A stretch of DNA of 58,805 nucleotides from Clostridia bacterium (GTDB lineage: Bacteria; Bacillota; Clostridia; Oscillospirales; Acutalibacteraceae). The notes under the pieces are model-generated. The model searched no databases, was not told where the DNA came from, and saw nothing but the letters and a program-made list of their open reading frames with translations. The position numbers and the translations under genes are program-made. The stretch covers positions 1-58,805 of the forward strand of contig JAFQKB010000084.1 of assembly GCA_017397125.1 (NCBI GenBank), written 5' to 3'. Positions within the stretch are counted from its first letter, which is position 1. Each line of letters opens with the position of its first letter. This document shows, piece by piece, positions 7,533 to 16,305 of the stretch.

Positions 7533-8807
7533 TTATTTGTTGCTGCTCTCAGCGGGTATGCCGGATTCGCGGTAGTGGGTGGGGGTGACCCCCACCAGCT
7601 TTTTGAACACCCGGCAGAAATAGCTCTGCTCTTCAAAGCCCACCATCTGGGCGATGTCCGCCAGGCGGACGTGCTTGCGCCGGAGCAGCTCCTTGCTGTG
7701 CTCGATGCGCACCCGGTTGAGAAAGGCCACAAAGGTCTCTCCGGTCTCCTCCTTGAACACCTTGCCGAAATAGGAGGGGGAGAGATACACCCGGCGGGCC
7801 AGATCCTCCAGAGAGATGTGCTCGGCGTAGTGGGTGTTCACATAATGGACGCTCTGGTGGATAATGTTGGCGTGGCGGACGCCGTCAAACCGGAAGATGC
7901 TGTCCATCAGGGTGTTGGCCACCCGGTTGGTCCAGCGGCACAGCAGGTCAAAGTCCTGGATCCGGCTGAGCTCGGTATAGTTCTGCCGGTTGGCGGCGAG
8001 GGTTTGCTCCTGGTCCGCACCGGCGTCGATGGTGGTGCGGGACAGCACGGTCAGCAGCTCGTACACCCGGGGCTTCATCTGGTCCAGATCGCCGCCGGAG
8101 GCCAGAAAGATATGCCCCAGCAGGTCGTTGAGGCATTGCTTTGCCTCCTTTTGGTCTGCCCGGCGCACCGCCTGCATCAGGCGGCGCTCGGTGTCAAAGG
8201 GATACAGGGCCGGCGCACCGCCGGACTTGATCTGCTGGATGTAGGAGGTGATGTTCCCCTGCATCGCCACCGAGTCCTGCTGCTCCAGCATCCGATGGGA
8301 TTCGGATACGTTGTTCATAAAGCCCACCGCCAGAAACAGCAGGGTGGACATATCCGACACCTTATCCGCCGATATGTAGGGGATACGCTGCAGCTCCTCA
8401 CTGATGCGGGAAAGAGTCTCCTCGTCCGGGTCAAGTCGTTCCTTGAGGTCAAAGGTGAGATAATCCGGATGCTCTAGCATCAAAAAGGGACCAACCGTCA
8501 CCTTGGCGGCCACCTGCTCGTCGCCCAGCAGAGGGGACACAAAGCAGGTCAGCCCCATAGGGCAGTAATAGATGTACTTGCCACCGAAGCGAGAGGCCTC
8601 GGTCATGCCGTAAATGTGGGACTGGACGCAGTCCTCCGGGGCGTGGCCTGCGGCCCGGCAGATGCCGCAGGAGGCGTAGCCATAGCCACACTCGTATAGC
8701 AGTTCTCCAGTGGCGTCGGACACCACACAGCCCACGCCGCAGGCGGCGGAAAAGGCCTTGGCACAGGTCTGCGCCAGAGTCAGATCAAAATTGTTCTGTT
8801 GGGCCAT
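7533..8807 (-). CDS. PocR-domain AraC-family regulator, divergent from the corrinoid operon
   Basis: The start ATG at 8807 follows AGGAGGTGTAGGT, giving 424 residues. Residues about 5-170 resemble the PocR sensory domain, with CGVGCVVSDATGELLYECG, CGICRAAG and CPMGLTCFVSPLL and several conserved cysteines. A helical middle precedes a C-terminal double helix-turn-helix of AraC type (ISLEDLARRVYLSPSYFGKV and LADIAQMVGFEEQSYFCRVF). PocR domains are known from regulators of propanediol/cobalamin and one-carbon pathways. Its divergence from a corrinoid methyl-transfer operon points to it being that operon's activator. It shares a transcript with the PHP gene. Confidence 0.88.
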   Translation of the reverse strand: MAQQNNFDLTLAQTCAKAFSAACGVGCVVSDATGELLYECGYGYASCGICRAAGHAPEDCVQSHIYGMTEASRFGGKYIYYCPMGLTCFVSPLLGDEQVAAKVTVGPFLMLEHPDYLTFDLKERLDPDEETLSRISEELQRIPYISADKVSDMSTLLFLAVGFMNNVSESHRMLEQQDSVAMQGNITSYIQQIKSGGAPALYPFDTERRLMQAVRRADQKEAKQCLNDLLGHIFLASGGDLDQMKPRVYELLTVLSRTTIDAGADQEQTLAANRQNYTELSRIQDFDLLCRWTNRVANTLMDSIFRFDGVRHANIIHQSVHYVNTHYAEHISLEDLARRVYLSPSYFGKVFKEETGETFVAFLNRVRIEHSKELLRRKHVRLADIAQMVGFEEQSYFCRVFKKLVGVTPTHYRESGIPAESSNK

Positions 8808-9000
8808 ACCTACACCTCCTTTTGGTTTCTTACACTGGATACCATAGGGGAAAAACATCGGCTTGTCAAGAGAAAAAGGGGCAAAAAAGCAGAAAAAGTA
8901 CAAAATACAACGGAATTTTCCTAGTCAAGAGCCATCACGGTTTTGTACAATGAAAGTGCCAAATAAAAATCGGCGGTCACGCTGAGAACGGAGGATCATT
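8808..9000. promoter_or_regulatory. Divergent control region between regulator and corrinoid operon
   Basis: 193 bp of AT-rich DNA. A TACAAT at 8946-8951 could be the -10 box for the methyl-transfer operon; the matching -35 region is poor, as expected if an AraC-type activator is needed. GGAGGATC precedes the ATG at 9001. I did not find a convincing operator repeat. Confidence 0.35.
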
Positions 9001-9639
9001 ATGGAAATTTTGAACGAACTGTCTCTGAGTCTGCAGAAGGGCAATATCAAAGCGGTGCAGGAGCTGGTGCAGCAGGCCATCGACGGGGGCATCGAGCCCC
9101 GCACCATCCTGGATGAGGGTCTGCTGGCCGGTATGTCTGTGGTGGGCGAGAAGTTTAAGAAAAATGAAGTGTATGTGCCGCAGGTTCTGATTGCCGCCCG
9201 CGCCATGAGCATCGGTGCCGGTATGCTGAAGCCTCTGCTGGCCGACGGCGATGCCACTGCGGCCGGCAAGGTGTGCATCGGCACCGTCAAGGGTGACCAG
9301 CACGACATCGGCAAGAACCTGGTCAAGATGATGCTGGAGGGCAAGGGCCTGGAGGTCATCGACCTGGGCGTCAATGTGGAGCCGGAGCGTTTTGTTCAGG
9401 TTGCCAAGGACGAGGGCTGCCAGATCATCTGTATGTCCGCTCTGCTGACCACCACCATGTCCGTTATGGAGGACGTGGTCAAGGCGGCTGAGGCGGCCGG
9501 TATCCGCGACCAGGTCAAGATCATGGTGGGCGGTGCCCCCGTGACCAACGCCTACTGTGAGAAGATCGGCGCCGACGTATACACGGCCGATGCGGCCTCC
9601 GCTGCGGATGCGGCGCTGGAGCTGCTGGCCAATCAGTAA
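9001..9639 (+). CDS. Corrinoid (B12)-binding methyl-carrier protein
   Basis: A 212-residue protein of the MtmC/MtbC/MttC type. An N-terminal helical cap (about 1-85, with GLLAGMSVVGEKFKKNEVYVP) precedes a Rossmann B12 domain. The cobalt-binding motif is GDQHDIGKNL with His101, followed by VIDLGVNVEPERFV and the GGAPVT loop. It carries a methyl group on cobalt between two methyltransferases in the cytoplasm. It heads an operon with two UroD-fold methyltransferases and an activator, spaced 12-24 bp apart, so all should be made together. Confidence 0.93.
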   Translation: MEILNELSLSLQKGNIKAVQELVQQAIDGGIEPRTILDEGLLAGMSVVGEKFKKNEVYVPQVLIAARAMSIGAGMLKPLLADGDATAAGKVCIGTVKGDQHDIGKNLVKMMLEGKGLEVIDLGVNVEPERFVQVAKDEGCQIICMSALLTTTMSVMEDVVKAAEAAGIRDQVKIMVGGAPVTNAYCEKIGADVYTADAASAADAALELLANQ

Positions 9640-9651
9640 GGGACTGCGCAT

Positions 9652-10656
9652 ATGAACATGAAACAATGGTTGGAGCAGCAGATGACTGCCGCCACCCGTA
9701 AGGCATTGCCGATCCTGTCCTTTCCCTGCGTGGACTTGACCGATATCACCGTCAATCAGCTGGTGGCGGACAGCGATGCTCAGGTGGCCGGTATGGTGGC
9801 TGTGGCTCAGCGGTGCGACACTGCGGCGGCGGTATCTATGATGGATCTGTCCGTAGAGGCGGAGTGCTTCGGCGCGCAGATCGTGTTTGAGGATAACGAG
9901 GTTCCCACGGTGGTGGGTGCTCTGGTCAACACAATGGCGGACGCCGAGGCTCTGCCCGCACCCCAGGTGGGTGCGGGACGCTCCGGCGTATACGTAGAGG
10001 CCATCCGCAAGGCCTGCGAGTGCATCACCGACCGTCCGGTGCTGGCCGGCGTTATCGGCCCCTATTCTTTGGCCAGCCGTCTGATGGACGTGTCCCAGGC
10101 TATGATCAATTGTTTTGTGGAGCCGGAGATGGTCCACACGGTGCTGGATAAGGTGTCGGCTTTTATCGTTGCGTACATCCGCGCCTTTAAGGCGGCGGGT
10201 GCCAACGGTGTGGTAATGGCAGAGCCGGCGGCGGGTCTGCTGACCCCTGAACTGTGCCAGGAGTTTTCTTCGGACTATGTGCGGCGCATCGTGGAGGCCG
10301 TCCAGGACGACTCCTTCATCGTGGTTTACCACAACTGCGGCGGTGCCATCGACCGGCTGGTGCCGGAGATCCTGTCCACCGGCGCGGCGGCGTACCATTT
10401 CGGCAACGCCGTGCCTATGACCTCTATGCTGGAGCAGATGCCCCGGGACATCCTTATCATGGGCAATGTGGACCCGGTGGGCACCCTGCGCAACGGCACT
10501 CCCGATTCGGTCCGTGCGGACACGCTGGCGGTGCTGGAAACCTGTGGCGGCTATCCCAACTTCCTGGTGTCTTCCGGCTGCGACATTCCGCCCGGAACCC
10601 CCTGGGAGAATCTGGATGCCTTTTTCGCCGCGGTAGCGGAGTATTATAACGCTTGA
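9652..10656 (+). CDS. UroD-family methyltransferase, MtaA/MtbA-like
   Basis: 334 residues of the uroporphyrinogen-decarboxylase fold. It has the zinc ligands typical of methyl-corrinoid methyltransferases: HNCGG (His227, Cys229) and SSGCDIPPGTP (Cys310). The region VGAGRSGVYVEAIRK is also family-like. Such enzymes move a methyl group between a corrinoid protein and a thiol or other acceptor. Adjacent to the corrinoid protein gene (12 bp gap), it is probably the second-step methyltransferase. True HemE is unlikely because of the zinc site and the context. The methyl acceptor cannot be read from sequence. Confidence 0.85.
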   Translation: MNMKQWLEQQMTAATRKALPILSFPCVDLTDITVNQLVADSDAQVAGMVAVAQRCDTAAAVSMMDLSVEAECFGAQIVFEDNEVPTVVGALVNTMADAEALPAPQVGAGRSGVYVEAIRKACECITDRPVLAGVIGPYSLASRLMDVSQAMINCFVEPEMVHTVLDKVSAFIVAYIRAFKAAGANGVVMAEPAAGLLTPELCQEFSSDYVRRIVEAVQDDSFIVVYHNCGGAIDRLVPEILSTGAAAYHFGNAVPMTSMLEQMPRDILIMGNVDPVGTLRNGTPDSVRADTLAVLETCGGYPNFLVSSGCDIPPGTPWENLDAFFAAVAEYYNA

Positions 10657-10679
10657 TCAATGATAAGGAGGGATAGGCC

Positions 10680-12188
10680 ATGGCTTCGCTGATCTTGCAC
10701 ACACCCCGGGGCGACACCGCTTTTTCTGTGGAAGAGGGTGCGCTGCTGGCGGATGTTCTGCTGGCCCACGGTCATCCCACCGACCGTCCCTGCGGCGGTA
10801 TAGGTCGCTGTGGCAAGTGCCGCGTGCGGGCCACCGGTGCTCTATCTGCGTTGACGGACGGGGAGCGGACGTGCCTGTCCGCTGAGGATCTGGCACGGTC
10901 GGTGCGCCTGGCCTGCTGTACCCGGGTGCTGGGTGACGTGCAGGTATGGATGGATGGGGCTGTGTCCCATCAGATCCGCACCGACGGCATTGCCCGGGAG
11001 GTGGAGCCGGATCCGCTGTTTTCCGCACTGGGTGCGGCGGTGGACATCGGCACCACCACTCTGGCGGCGCAGCTATACGACACACAGGGGCGGCAGGCTA
11101 CGGCCGCCGCCCCTAACTCCCAGGGCCGGTATGGTGCGGACGTCATCAGCCGCATCGGCCGGGCTTTGGAGGGCGAGGCCGCGGCTCTCGCCGCCTGCAT
11201 CCGTGAGGACGTATCCCGTCTGCTGACGGAGTTGTGCCGGCGGGCCGGCCGCAGGGTGGAGGATATAGACGCCCTGGTCATCACCGGCAACACGGCGATG
11301 CTGTATCTGCTCACCGGAGAGTCGGTGGCGCCCCTGGCGGCGGCTCCCTTCCGGATCGAGGAGAGGTATGGCCGCACCGTCACCGCCGGAGAACTGGGGC
11401 TTTGCTGCCGGTCGGACGTGCCGGTGTATCTGCCCCGGTGTATGGCGGCCTTTGTGGGGGCGGATATCACCACCGCCCAGTTGGCCTCCGGCCTGTGCGA
11501 TACCGACGCTACCTCCCTGCTGGCGGACATCGGCACCAACGGCGAATTGACCCTGTGGCATAAGGGGGCGCTGACCGTGTGCTCCACGGCGGCGGGTCCG
11601 GCCTTTGAGGCGGCTAATCTGTCCTGCGGTATGCAGGGCGTGGACGGTGCCATCGACCGGGTGTGGATCGAGGAGGGCCGGCTGTGTATACACACCATCG
11701 GTGACCGCCCGGCGGCCGGCATCTGCGGCAGCGGCGTGGCGGATCTGGTGGCCTGCCTGCTGCGGCAGGGCCGTCTGGACGAGACCGGCTATCTGGAGGA
11801 GGAGCAGGTGACCCTGGCTCCGGGTGTGACCTTCACCCAGGAGGACGTGCGTCAGGTGCAGCTGGCCAAGAGCGCCATCCGCAGCGGCATTGAGACCCTG
11901 CTCCACCAGCACGGCCTGTCTTATGAGCAGGTGGACCGATTTGCCATCGCCGGCGGCTTTGGCAGTTATGTATCCCTGGGCAGTGCCGCGGCGATGGGTC
12001 TCATTCCACCGGCGCTGGCAGATCGGTGCCACAGCATCGGTAACGCCGCCCTGGCCGGTGCGGCGATGCTTCTGTGCAGCCGTCCGCTGCTGGCGGACAG
12101 CGTGGCTGTAGCCGATGGAGCCACCTCTATGGAGCTGGCCACAAATTCGTATTTCATCGAGCAGTATATGGAGCAAATGATGTTTTAG
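10680..12188 (+). CDS. RACo-like ASKHA-domain corrinoid activation protein ([2Fe-2S])
   Basis: 502 residues. The N-terminal ferredoxin domain has CGGIGRCGKC (Cys38, Cys44, Cys47) and a later cysteine pair near 79-80, fitting a [2Fe-2S] cluster. The rest is an ASKHA-type ATPase domain with AAVDIGTTTLAAQLYD, DALVITGNTAML, LADIGTNGE and IAGGFGSYVSLG, as in RACo proteins (DUF4445). These use ATP to reduce inactive Co(II) corrinoid back to Co(I). The start has AAGGAGGG upstream. It explains how the methyl carrier in this operon is repaired after accidental oxidation. Confidence 0.9.
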   Translation: MASLILHTPRGDTAFSVEEGALLADVLLAHGHPTDRPCGGIGRCGKCRVRATGALSALTDGERTCLSAEDLARSVRLACCTRVLGDVQVWMDGAVSHQIRTDGIAREVEPDPLFSALGAAVDIGTTTLAAQLYDTQGRQATAAAPNSQGRYGADVISRIGRALEGEAAALAACIREDVSRLLTELCRRAGRRVEDIDALVITGNTAMLYLLTGESVAPLAAAPFRIEERYGRTVTAGELGLCCRSDVPVYLPRCMAAFVGADITTAQLASGLCDTDATSLLADIGTNGELTLWHKGALTVCSTAAGPAFEAANLSCGMQGVDGAIDRVWIEEGRLCIHTIGDRPAAGICGSGVADLVACLLRQGRLDETGYLEEEQVTLAPGVTFTQEDVRQVQLAKSAIRSGIETLLHQHGLSYEQVDRFAIAGGFGSYVSLGSAAAMGLIPPALADRCHSIGNAALAGAAMLLCSRPLLADSVAVADGATSMELATNSYFIEQYMEQMMF

Positions 12189-12208
12189 ATGTAGGAAGAG
12201 GATTTGTT

Positions 12209-13261
12209 ATGGCAATGACACAGTTTGAACCCAATTATGAGAATCTGGTAAAGGCGGCGCGCAATATCGAAGTAAAGCGCATTCCTTTATACGAGCATTA
12301 CGTATCCCCCAAGGTGATGGAGACCCTCCGGGGTACCAACTTTGAGGATTGCTATCACGGAGACGATCGAGACCTGGATAATTATTTCCACCACTACTGC
12401 GGCTTCTACCGGGATATGGGCTATGATACCGTATCCTATGAGGAAGTGGTCAGCGTGGCCCTGCCCGGCGCCGGCGCTCTGGGCGGTCACATCAAGGGGG
12501 TCATCCAGAATCGGGCGGACTTTGAAAAGTATCCCTGGGACCAGGTGTGCGACACCTATTTTGCCAAGGTCAGCCGCTATTTTGAGGCTCTGCGGCGGCA
12601 GATGCCGGCGGGTATGAAAGCCATCGGCGGTGTGGGCTACGGCATTTTCGAGTGCGTGCAGGACCTGGTGGGCTACGAGGACCTGTGCTATATGCGGGTG
12701 GACGATCCGGAGCTGTACCACGACCTGTTCTTTAAGGTGGGCGAGACCAACCGGGCGGTGTGGAAGCGGTTTTTGCAGGAGTTTGGCGACATCTACTGTG
12801 TGTGCCGGTTCGGCGACGACCTGGGCTTTAAGTCCACTACCCTGCTTCCCCCGGAGGATATCCGGGATCTGGTCGCCCCCCAGTACCGGGGCATCATTGA
12901 GGAGGTCCACAGGGCCGGCAAGCCCTTCCTGTTGCACTCCTGCGGCCACATTTTCAACGTGATGGAGGACCTCATCGCCACCGGCATCGACGCCAAGCAC
13001 TCCAATGAGGACCAGATCGCCCCCTTCTATGAGTGGGTGGAGCGGTACGGCGACCGCATCGGCAATTTCGGCGGCATCGACACCGATGCCGTGTGCCGTC
13101 TGTCCGAGCCGGAACTCAATGAGTACATCACCAACGTGGTGTCCCGGTCGGTGGGCCATGGCGGCTTTGCCTTCGGCTCCGGCAATTCCATTCCCGATTA
13201 CGTGCCCATCGAAAATTTCCTGGCTATGAACCGGATCATCCGTACCCTGCGTGGCGAGTGA
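12209..13261 (+). CDS. UroD-family protein, possible substrate:corrinoid methyltransferase
   Basis: The ATG at 12209 follows AGGAAGAGG, giving 350 residues. UroD fold with ALPGAGALGGHIKGVIQNR, an HSCG motif (His243, Cys245) and a C-terminal GSGNSIPDYVP. Where the other UroD protein of the operon has a cysteine (SSGCDIP), this one has Asn, so one of the usual zinc ligands is missing. The operon lacks an MttB/MtgB-type or MtaB-type first methyltransferase, so this protein is the best candidate for taking the methyl group from the unknown substrate. That role is inferred. Confidence 0.75.
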   Translation: MAMTQFEPNYENLVKAARNIEVKRIPLYEHYVSPKVMETLRGTNFEDCYHGDDRDLDNYFHHYCGFYRDMGYDTVSYEEVVSVALPGAGALGGHIKGVIQNRADFEKYPWDQVCDTYFAKVSRYFEALRRQMPAGMKAIGGVGYGIFECVQDLVGYEDLCYMRVDDPELYHDLFFKVGETNRAVWKRFLQEFGDIYCVCRFGDDLGFKSTTLLPPEDIRDLVAPQYRGIIEEVHRAGKPFLLHSCGHIFNVMEDLIATGIDAKHSNEDQIAPFYEWVERYGDRIGNFGGIDTDAVCRLSEPELNEYITNVVSRSVGHGGFAFGSGNSIPDYVPIENFLAMNRIIRTLRGE

Positions 13262-13290
13262 TCGGGTAAAAAAGAGAGAGGACGCGGTAT

Positions 13291-14151
13291 ATGCCCAATC
13301 TGGAGTTGTATGAAAAACACATCATACACGACGAAGAATATCCGATGCGCACGGCCAGGAATGTAGGAGGATCCTGCGGCACAATGGTTACGGACCATTG
13401 GCATGAGCACATTGAGATGCACTTTATAACGGAGGGAAAGGTGGAATTCACCATCGACCGGCAGACCTATACGGCGGAGCCGGGCGATCTGGTGGTGATC
13501 AACCGCAACGAGCTGCACACAGCCAGCTGCGTGGAGGCACCGTATACGGCCTATATGCTTCTGTTCGATGTGCAGGATCTATCCAGGGAGATCGCCCAAA
13601 AGGAATACCGGTTCATCAGCATTGTCCGAAAAGACGAAGAGATAGCCCGGCTGTTTGGCCGCATCTTTCGGGAGATCGATGACCGGGGTGCCTGGTATCG
13701 CCAGGTCTGCCGGGGTTTGGCCATTGAACTGCTGGTGCATCTGAGCCGCCATTACGTGGACGGTACCGTCACTCTCACGGATGCGGACAAGCACAAGATG
13801 GCTCTCAAACGGTTCAATCCGGTGGTGCAGTATATGGAAAAGCATTTTGCTGAAAAGATAACCGTGGCCAAATTGGCCCGGATGCTGTGTATGAGCGAGG
13901 ATCATTTTGGCCATCTGTTCCGGGAGGCAGTGGGGCAATCACCCCTGCAATTTATCAATGACATCCGCCTGCGCAAGGCGGCTAATCTGCTGGAGACCGA
14001 GGAGTGTTCGGTCACCGAGGTGGCGGCGGCGGTGGGCTTCAGCGACTACAATCACTTTGGCCGACTGTTCCGCAAACGGTACGGCTGCACCCCTAATCAG
14101 GTGCGCCGGGGCCTGTTCCACGTGTTCGAGGAGAACGAAACGGCTGAGTAA
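13291..14151 (+). CDS. AraC-family regulator with N-terminal cupin domain
   Basis: 286 residues. The N-terminal cupin has DHWHEHIEMHFITEGKVEFT and PGDLVVINRNELH. Two C-terminal helix-turn-helix units follow (ITVAKLARMLCMSEDHFGHL and VTEVAAAVGFSDYNHFGRLF). Such proteins sense small molecules, often sugars, through the cupin. It lies 29 bp after the corrinoid operon and is the last gene before a terminator, so it is probably co-transcribed. It could control this operon or the carbohydrate-binding proteins that follow. Confidence 0.88.
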   Translation: MPNLELYEKHIIHDEEYPMRTARNVGGSCGTMVTDHWHEHIEMHFITEGKVEFTIDRQTYTAEPGDLVVINRNELHTASCVEAPYTAYMLLFDVQDLSREIAQKEYRFISIVRKDEEIARLFGRIFREIDDRGAWYRQVCRGLAIELLVHLSRHYVDGTVTLTDADKHKMALKRFNPVVQYMEKHFAEKITVAKLARMLCMSEDHFGHLFREAVGQSPLQFINDIRLRKAANLLETEECSVTEVAAAVGFSDYNHFGRLFRKRYGCTPNQVRRGLFHVFEENETAE

Positions 14152-14183
14152 CGAAAAAAAGCGAAAAAGCAGAAATGTATGAA

Positions 14184-14226
14184 AAAAACCGGGAAAGGAC
14201 ACTAGCGTCCCTTCCCGGTTTTTGTT
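14184..14226 (+). terminator. Terminator of the corrinoid/AraC operon
   Basis: Stem AAAACCGGGAAAGGAC with GTCCCTTCCCGGTTTT around a short loop, then TTTGTT. Confidence 0.85.
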
Positions 14227-14338
14227 ATGATTTCTTTAGTGGAAATCCATATAATTTGCAGGCGACCAAGGTCCTCAATGGTCGTTTTCAACAATGGATA
14301 CCCCAAAAAAGTACAATAGCAAGAAAGGATGATCTTGG

Positions 14339-16288
14339 ATGGGACGAATGTTGAGTAAGAACGTATTGCTCGCTGTGTTGTGCTGTGCTGCGCTGATGCT
14401 CTCCTGCTTTTTCAGCGTGGCGGCCTTTGAACGGGCAGGACAGCCGGAGCAAAAGCTGTTTGATCGGATGGTGGAGGAGGATGGACACATCTTCGGCATC
14501 AACTTCCCCTGGATGCAGATCGGTCACACCCTGACCAACAACGATCTGATGGAGAAGTACGATGTGGGCTACGGAGACCCCTCCACTGTGGCGCTGGACG
14601 TCTATGGTGAGGAATACCTCTACGAGGGCCTGTTGAATCTGAAGGCCATCGGCTACCGCGCCATCGGCTATTGGGGCTCCACCTGCGGTGAGGGCATCCT
14701 CTACGACGACTACGGCAACGTATTGGGCGTTAAGGAGGATTATCTGGCCAACATCGACCGCTTTCTGGCGGTGTGCCGCCGTGCCGAGATGCCGGTGTTG
14801 TGGATCGTAGCGCCGCATACCGACTATCTGACCGGCTTTGGTGAAGACGGCGTGTACGCCTGGCACATCATCAACCAGTCCATCGTCAACCCCGAGGTGA
14901 CCGAGCAGTATATGGAAAAATTCGTACGTCCGGTGCTGGAGGTGCTGGCCCGCAATACCGACGTGGTGTTTATGATCTCCGCCGGTTGTGAGGCGGAGAA
15001 CGAGGTCAACGATCCCAAGCTGGGCAACCACTTTGAGGGAGACCGCACCACCTACGGCACCTCTCTGGAGAAGATGAGCGCCTTTTTACGCCGCATCACC
15101 GATATGGTGGCAGAGATCGTGCCCTCCGCCTCCCGTACTCTGGTGACCAACGCCAGCTATCTGAATGTATATAACGATTTCAATCTGGATACGGTGGGTA
15201 TCAATTCCTACAGCTTTACCACCGGTTTCCCGGAGATCAGCAAGTACAACACGGTACACCCGATGATCGCCTCCGAGTGGAGCCTGGGCAACGTGGCCAG
15301 CGAGGAGCAGTATATGATCAACACGGTTAAGCGGCAGGAGACCATCGTCAATAACGGCTATCTGGCCTCCTTCTTCTGGTGCTATTCCGGTATAGGCGCC
15401 GGTGACCAGCACAGCCTGCATTATGTCGGTGCGGCCGCCCAGTCGGATTTCCGTCCTATGGTGTATGCTATGCATTATTTCATCGAGGACTATCGCAATG
15501 AGTTCCACGGCATTGAAAGCGAGCTGGATACCCCCCGGATGCTGTATAATCGCGGCTCCGGCACGGTGGAGTGGATCGGCGTGCGTCAGACCGACGATAC
15601 CACCATTGACATTCAGCGGTCTATGAACGGCGGCCAGACCTGGACCACTCTGGTGGAGGGTGCTCCTGTGATGGAGTACGAAACGGATTATAAGGGCGTT
15701 TATCACGATGAGACCCTGCCCAAAACCGGTCGTGTGACCTATCGGGTCATTGTGCGCAACGGGGATATTGAGAATGTGTCGGATCCTTCCAACGAGGCGG
15801 AGATCCTGGCTCCGGCCCCCGAATTGCTGATCAACGGCAGCTTTGAAGACGGTCTCACCGGCTGGGATTATCTCTTTACCGATGAGCCGTATGTGTCCAC
15901 GGACTATGCCACCGAGGGCAGCCATTCTCTGTATCTGACCGGTACTGCCTGGACCGGCGTGATCCAGGAGCATATCCCGGTGGTACCCGGCAAGCGGTAT
16001 TCGTTTACTTGCAATTATCGCAAGGACGCTAAGGATACCAAGCAGAATAATGCTTTTGTGTGGATCCGTTACGGTGAAGGCGGAGGAACCCAAAACAGCG
16101 AGATACAGGATACCTGCGGCTATATGAACACCTCCAAGCAGGGCTGGCACGCCATTGAGCATTCCTTTGTGATACCGGAGGGTGTCACCGAGATCGCCAT
16201 CGACATCCGTGTGGACGACCCGGCCACCTGGGGCGGCGTTAAGGGTATGTTCTACGTGGACGAAGTGTCTCTGAAAGAAGTGCGTTAA
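14339..16288 (+). CDS. Secreted putative clan GH-A glycoside hydrolase with C-terminal carbohydrate-binding module
   Basis: 649 residues with a signal peptide (hydrophobic core LLAVLCCAALMLSCFFS). Residues about 45-400 look like a (beta/alpha)8 barrel of the GH5-like type: GINFPWMQIGHT near the start, CEAENE where the acid/base glutamate would sit, and HPMIASEWSLG where the nucleophile would sit. A fibronectin-like segment (about 405-500) and a CBM4/9-like jelly roll (LLINGSFEDGLTGWDYLF to the end, with FYVDEVSL) follow. The family is uncertain and the substrate unknown. It is followed 17 bp later by another secreted protein with the same type of binding module. A cysteine at the end of the signal could make it a lipoprotein, but the lipobox is poor. 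Confidence 0.68.
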   Translation: MGRMLSKNVLLAVLCCAALMLSCFFSVAAFERAGQPEQKLFDRMVEEDGHIFGINFPWMQIGHTLTNNDLMEKYDVGYGDPSTVALDVYGEEYLYEGLLNLKAIGYRAIGYWGSTCGEGILYDDYGNVLGVKEDYLANIDRFLAVCRRAEMPVLWIVAPHTDYLTGFGEDGVYAWHIINQSIVNPEVTEQYMEKFVRPVLEVLARNTDVVFMISAGCEAENEVNDPKLGNHFEGDRTTYGTSLEKMSAFLRRITDMVAEIVPSASRTLVTNASYLNVYNDFNLDTVGINSYSFTTGFPEISKYNTVHPMIASEWSLGNVASEEQYMINTVKRQETIVNNGYLASFFWCYSGIGAGDQHSLHYVGAAAQSDFRPMVYAMHYFIEDYRNEFHGIESELDTPRMLYNRGSGTVEWIGVRQTDDTTIDIQRSMNGGQTWTTLVEGAPVMEYETDYKGVYHDETLPKTGRVTYRVIVRNGDIENVSDPSNEAEILAPAPELLINGSFEDGLTGWDYLFTDEPYVSTDYATEGSHSLYLTGTAWTGVIQEHIPVVPGKRYSFTCNYRKDAKDTKQNNAFVWIRYGEGGGTQNSEIQDTCGYMNTSKQGWHAIEHSFVIPEGVTEIAIDIRVDDPATWGGVKGMFYVDEVSLKEVR

Positions 16289-16305
16289 GGAAGGGGAGAA
16301 GGGAT

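Noticed and set aside
9652-13261. HemE (uroporphyrinogen decarboxylase) for haem synthesis
   Set aside because: HxCG zinc motifs and location in an operon with a corrinoid protein and its activator point to methyl transfer.
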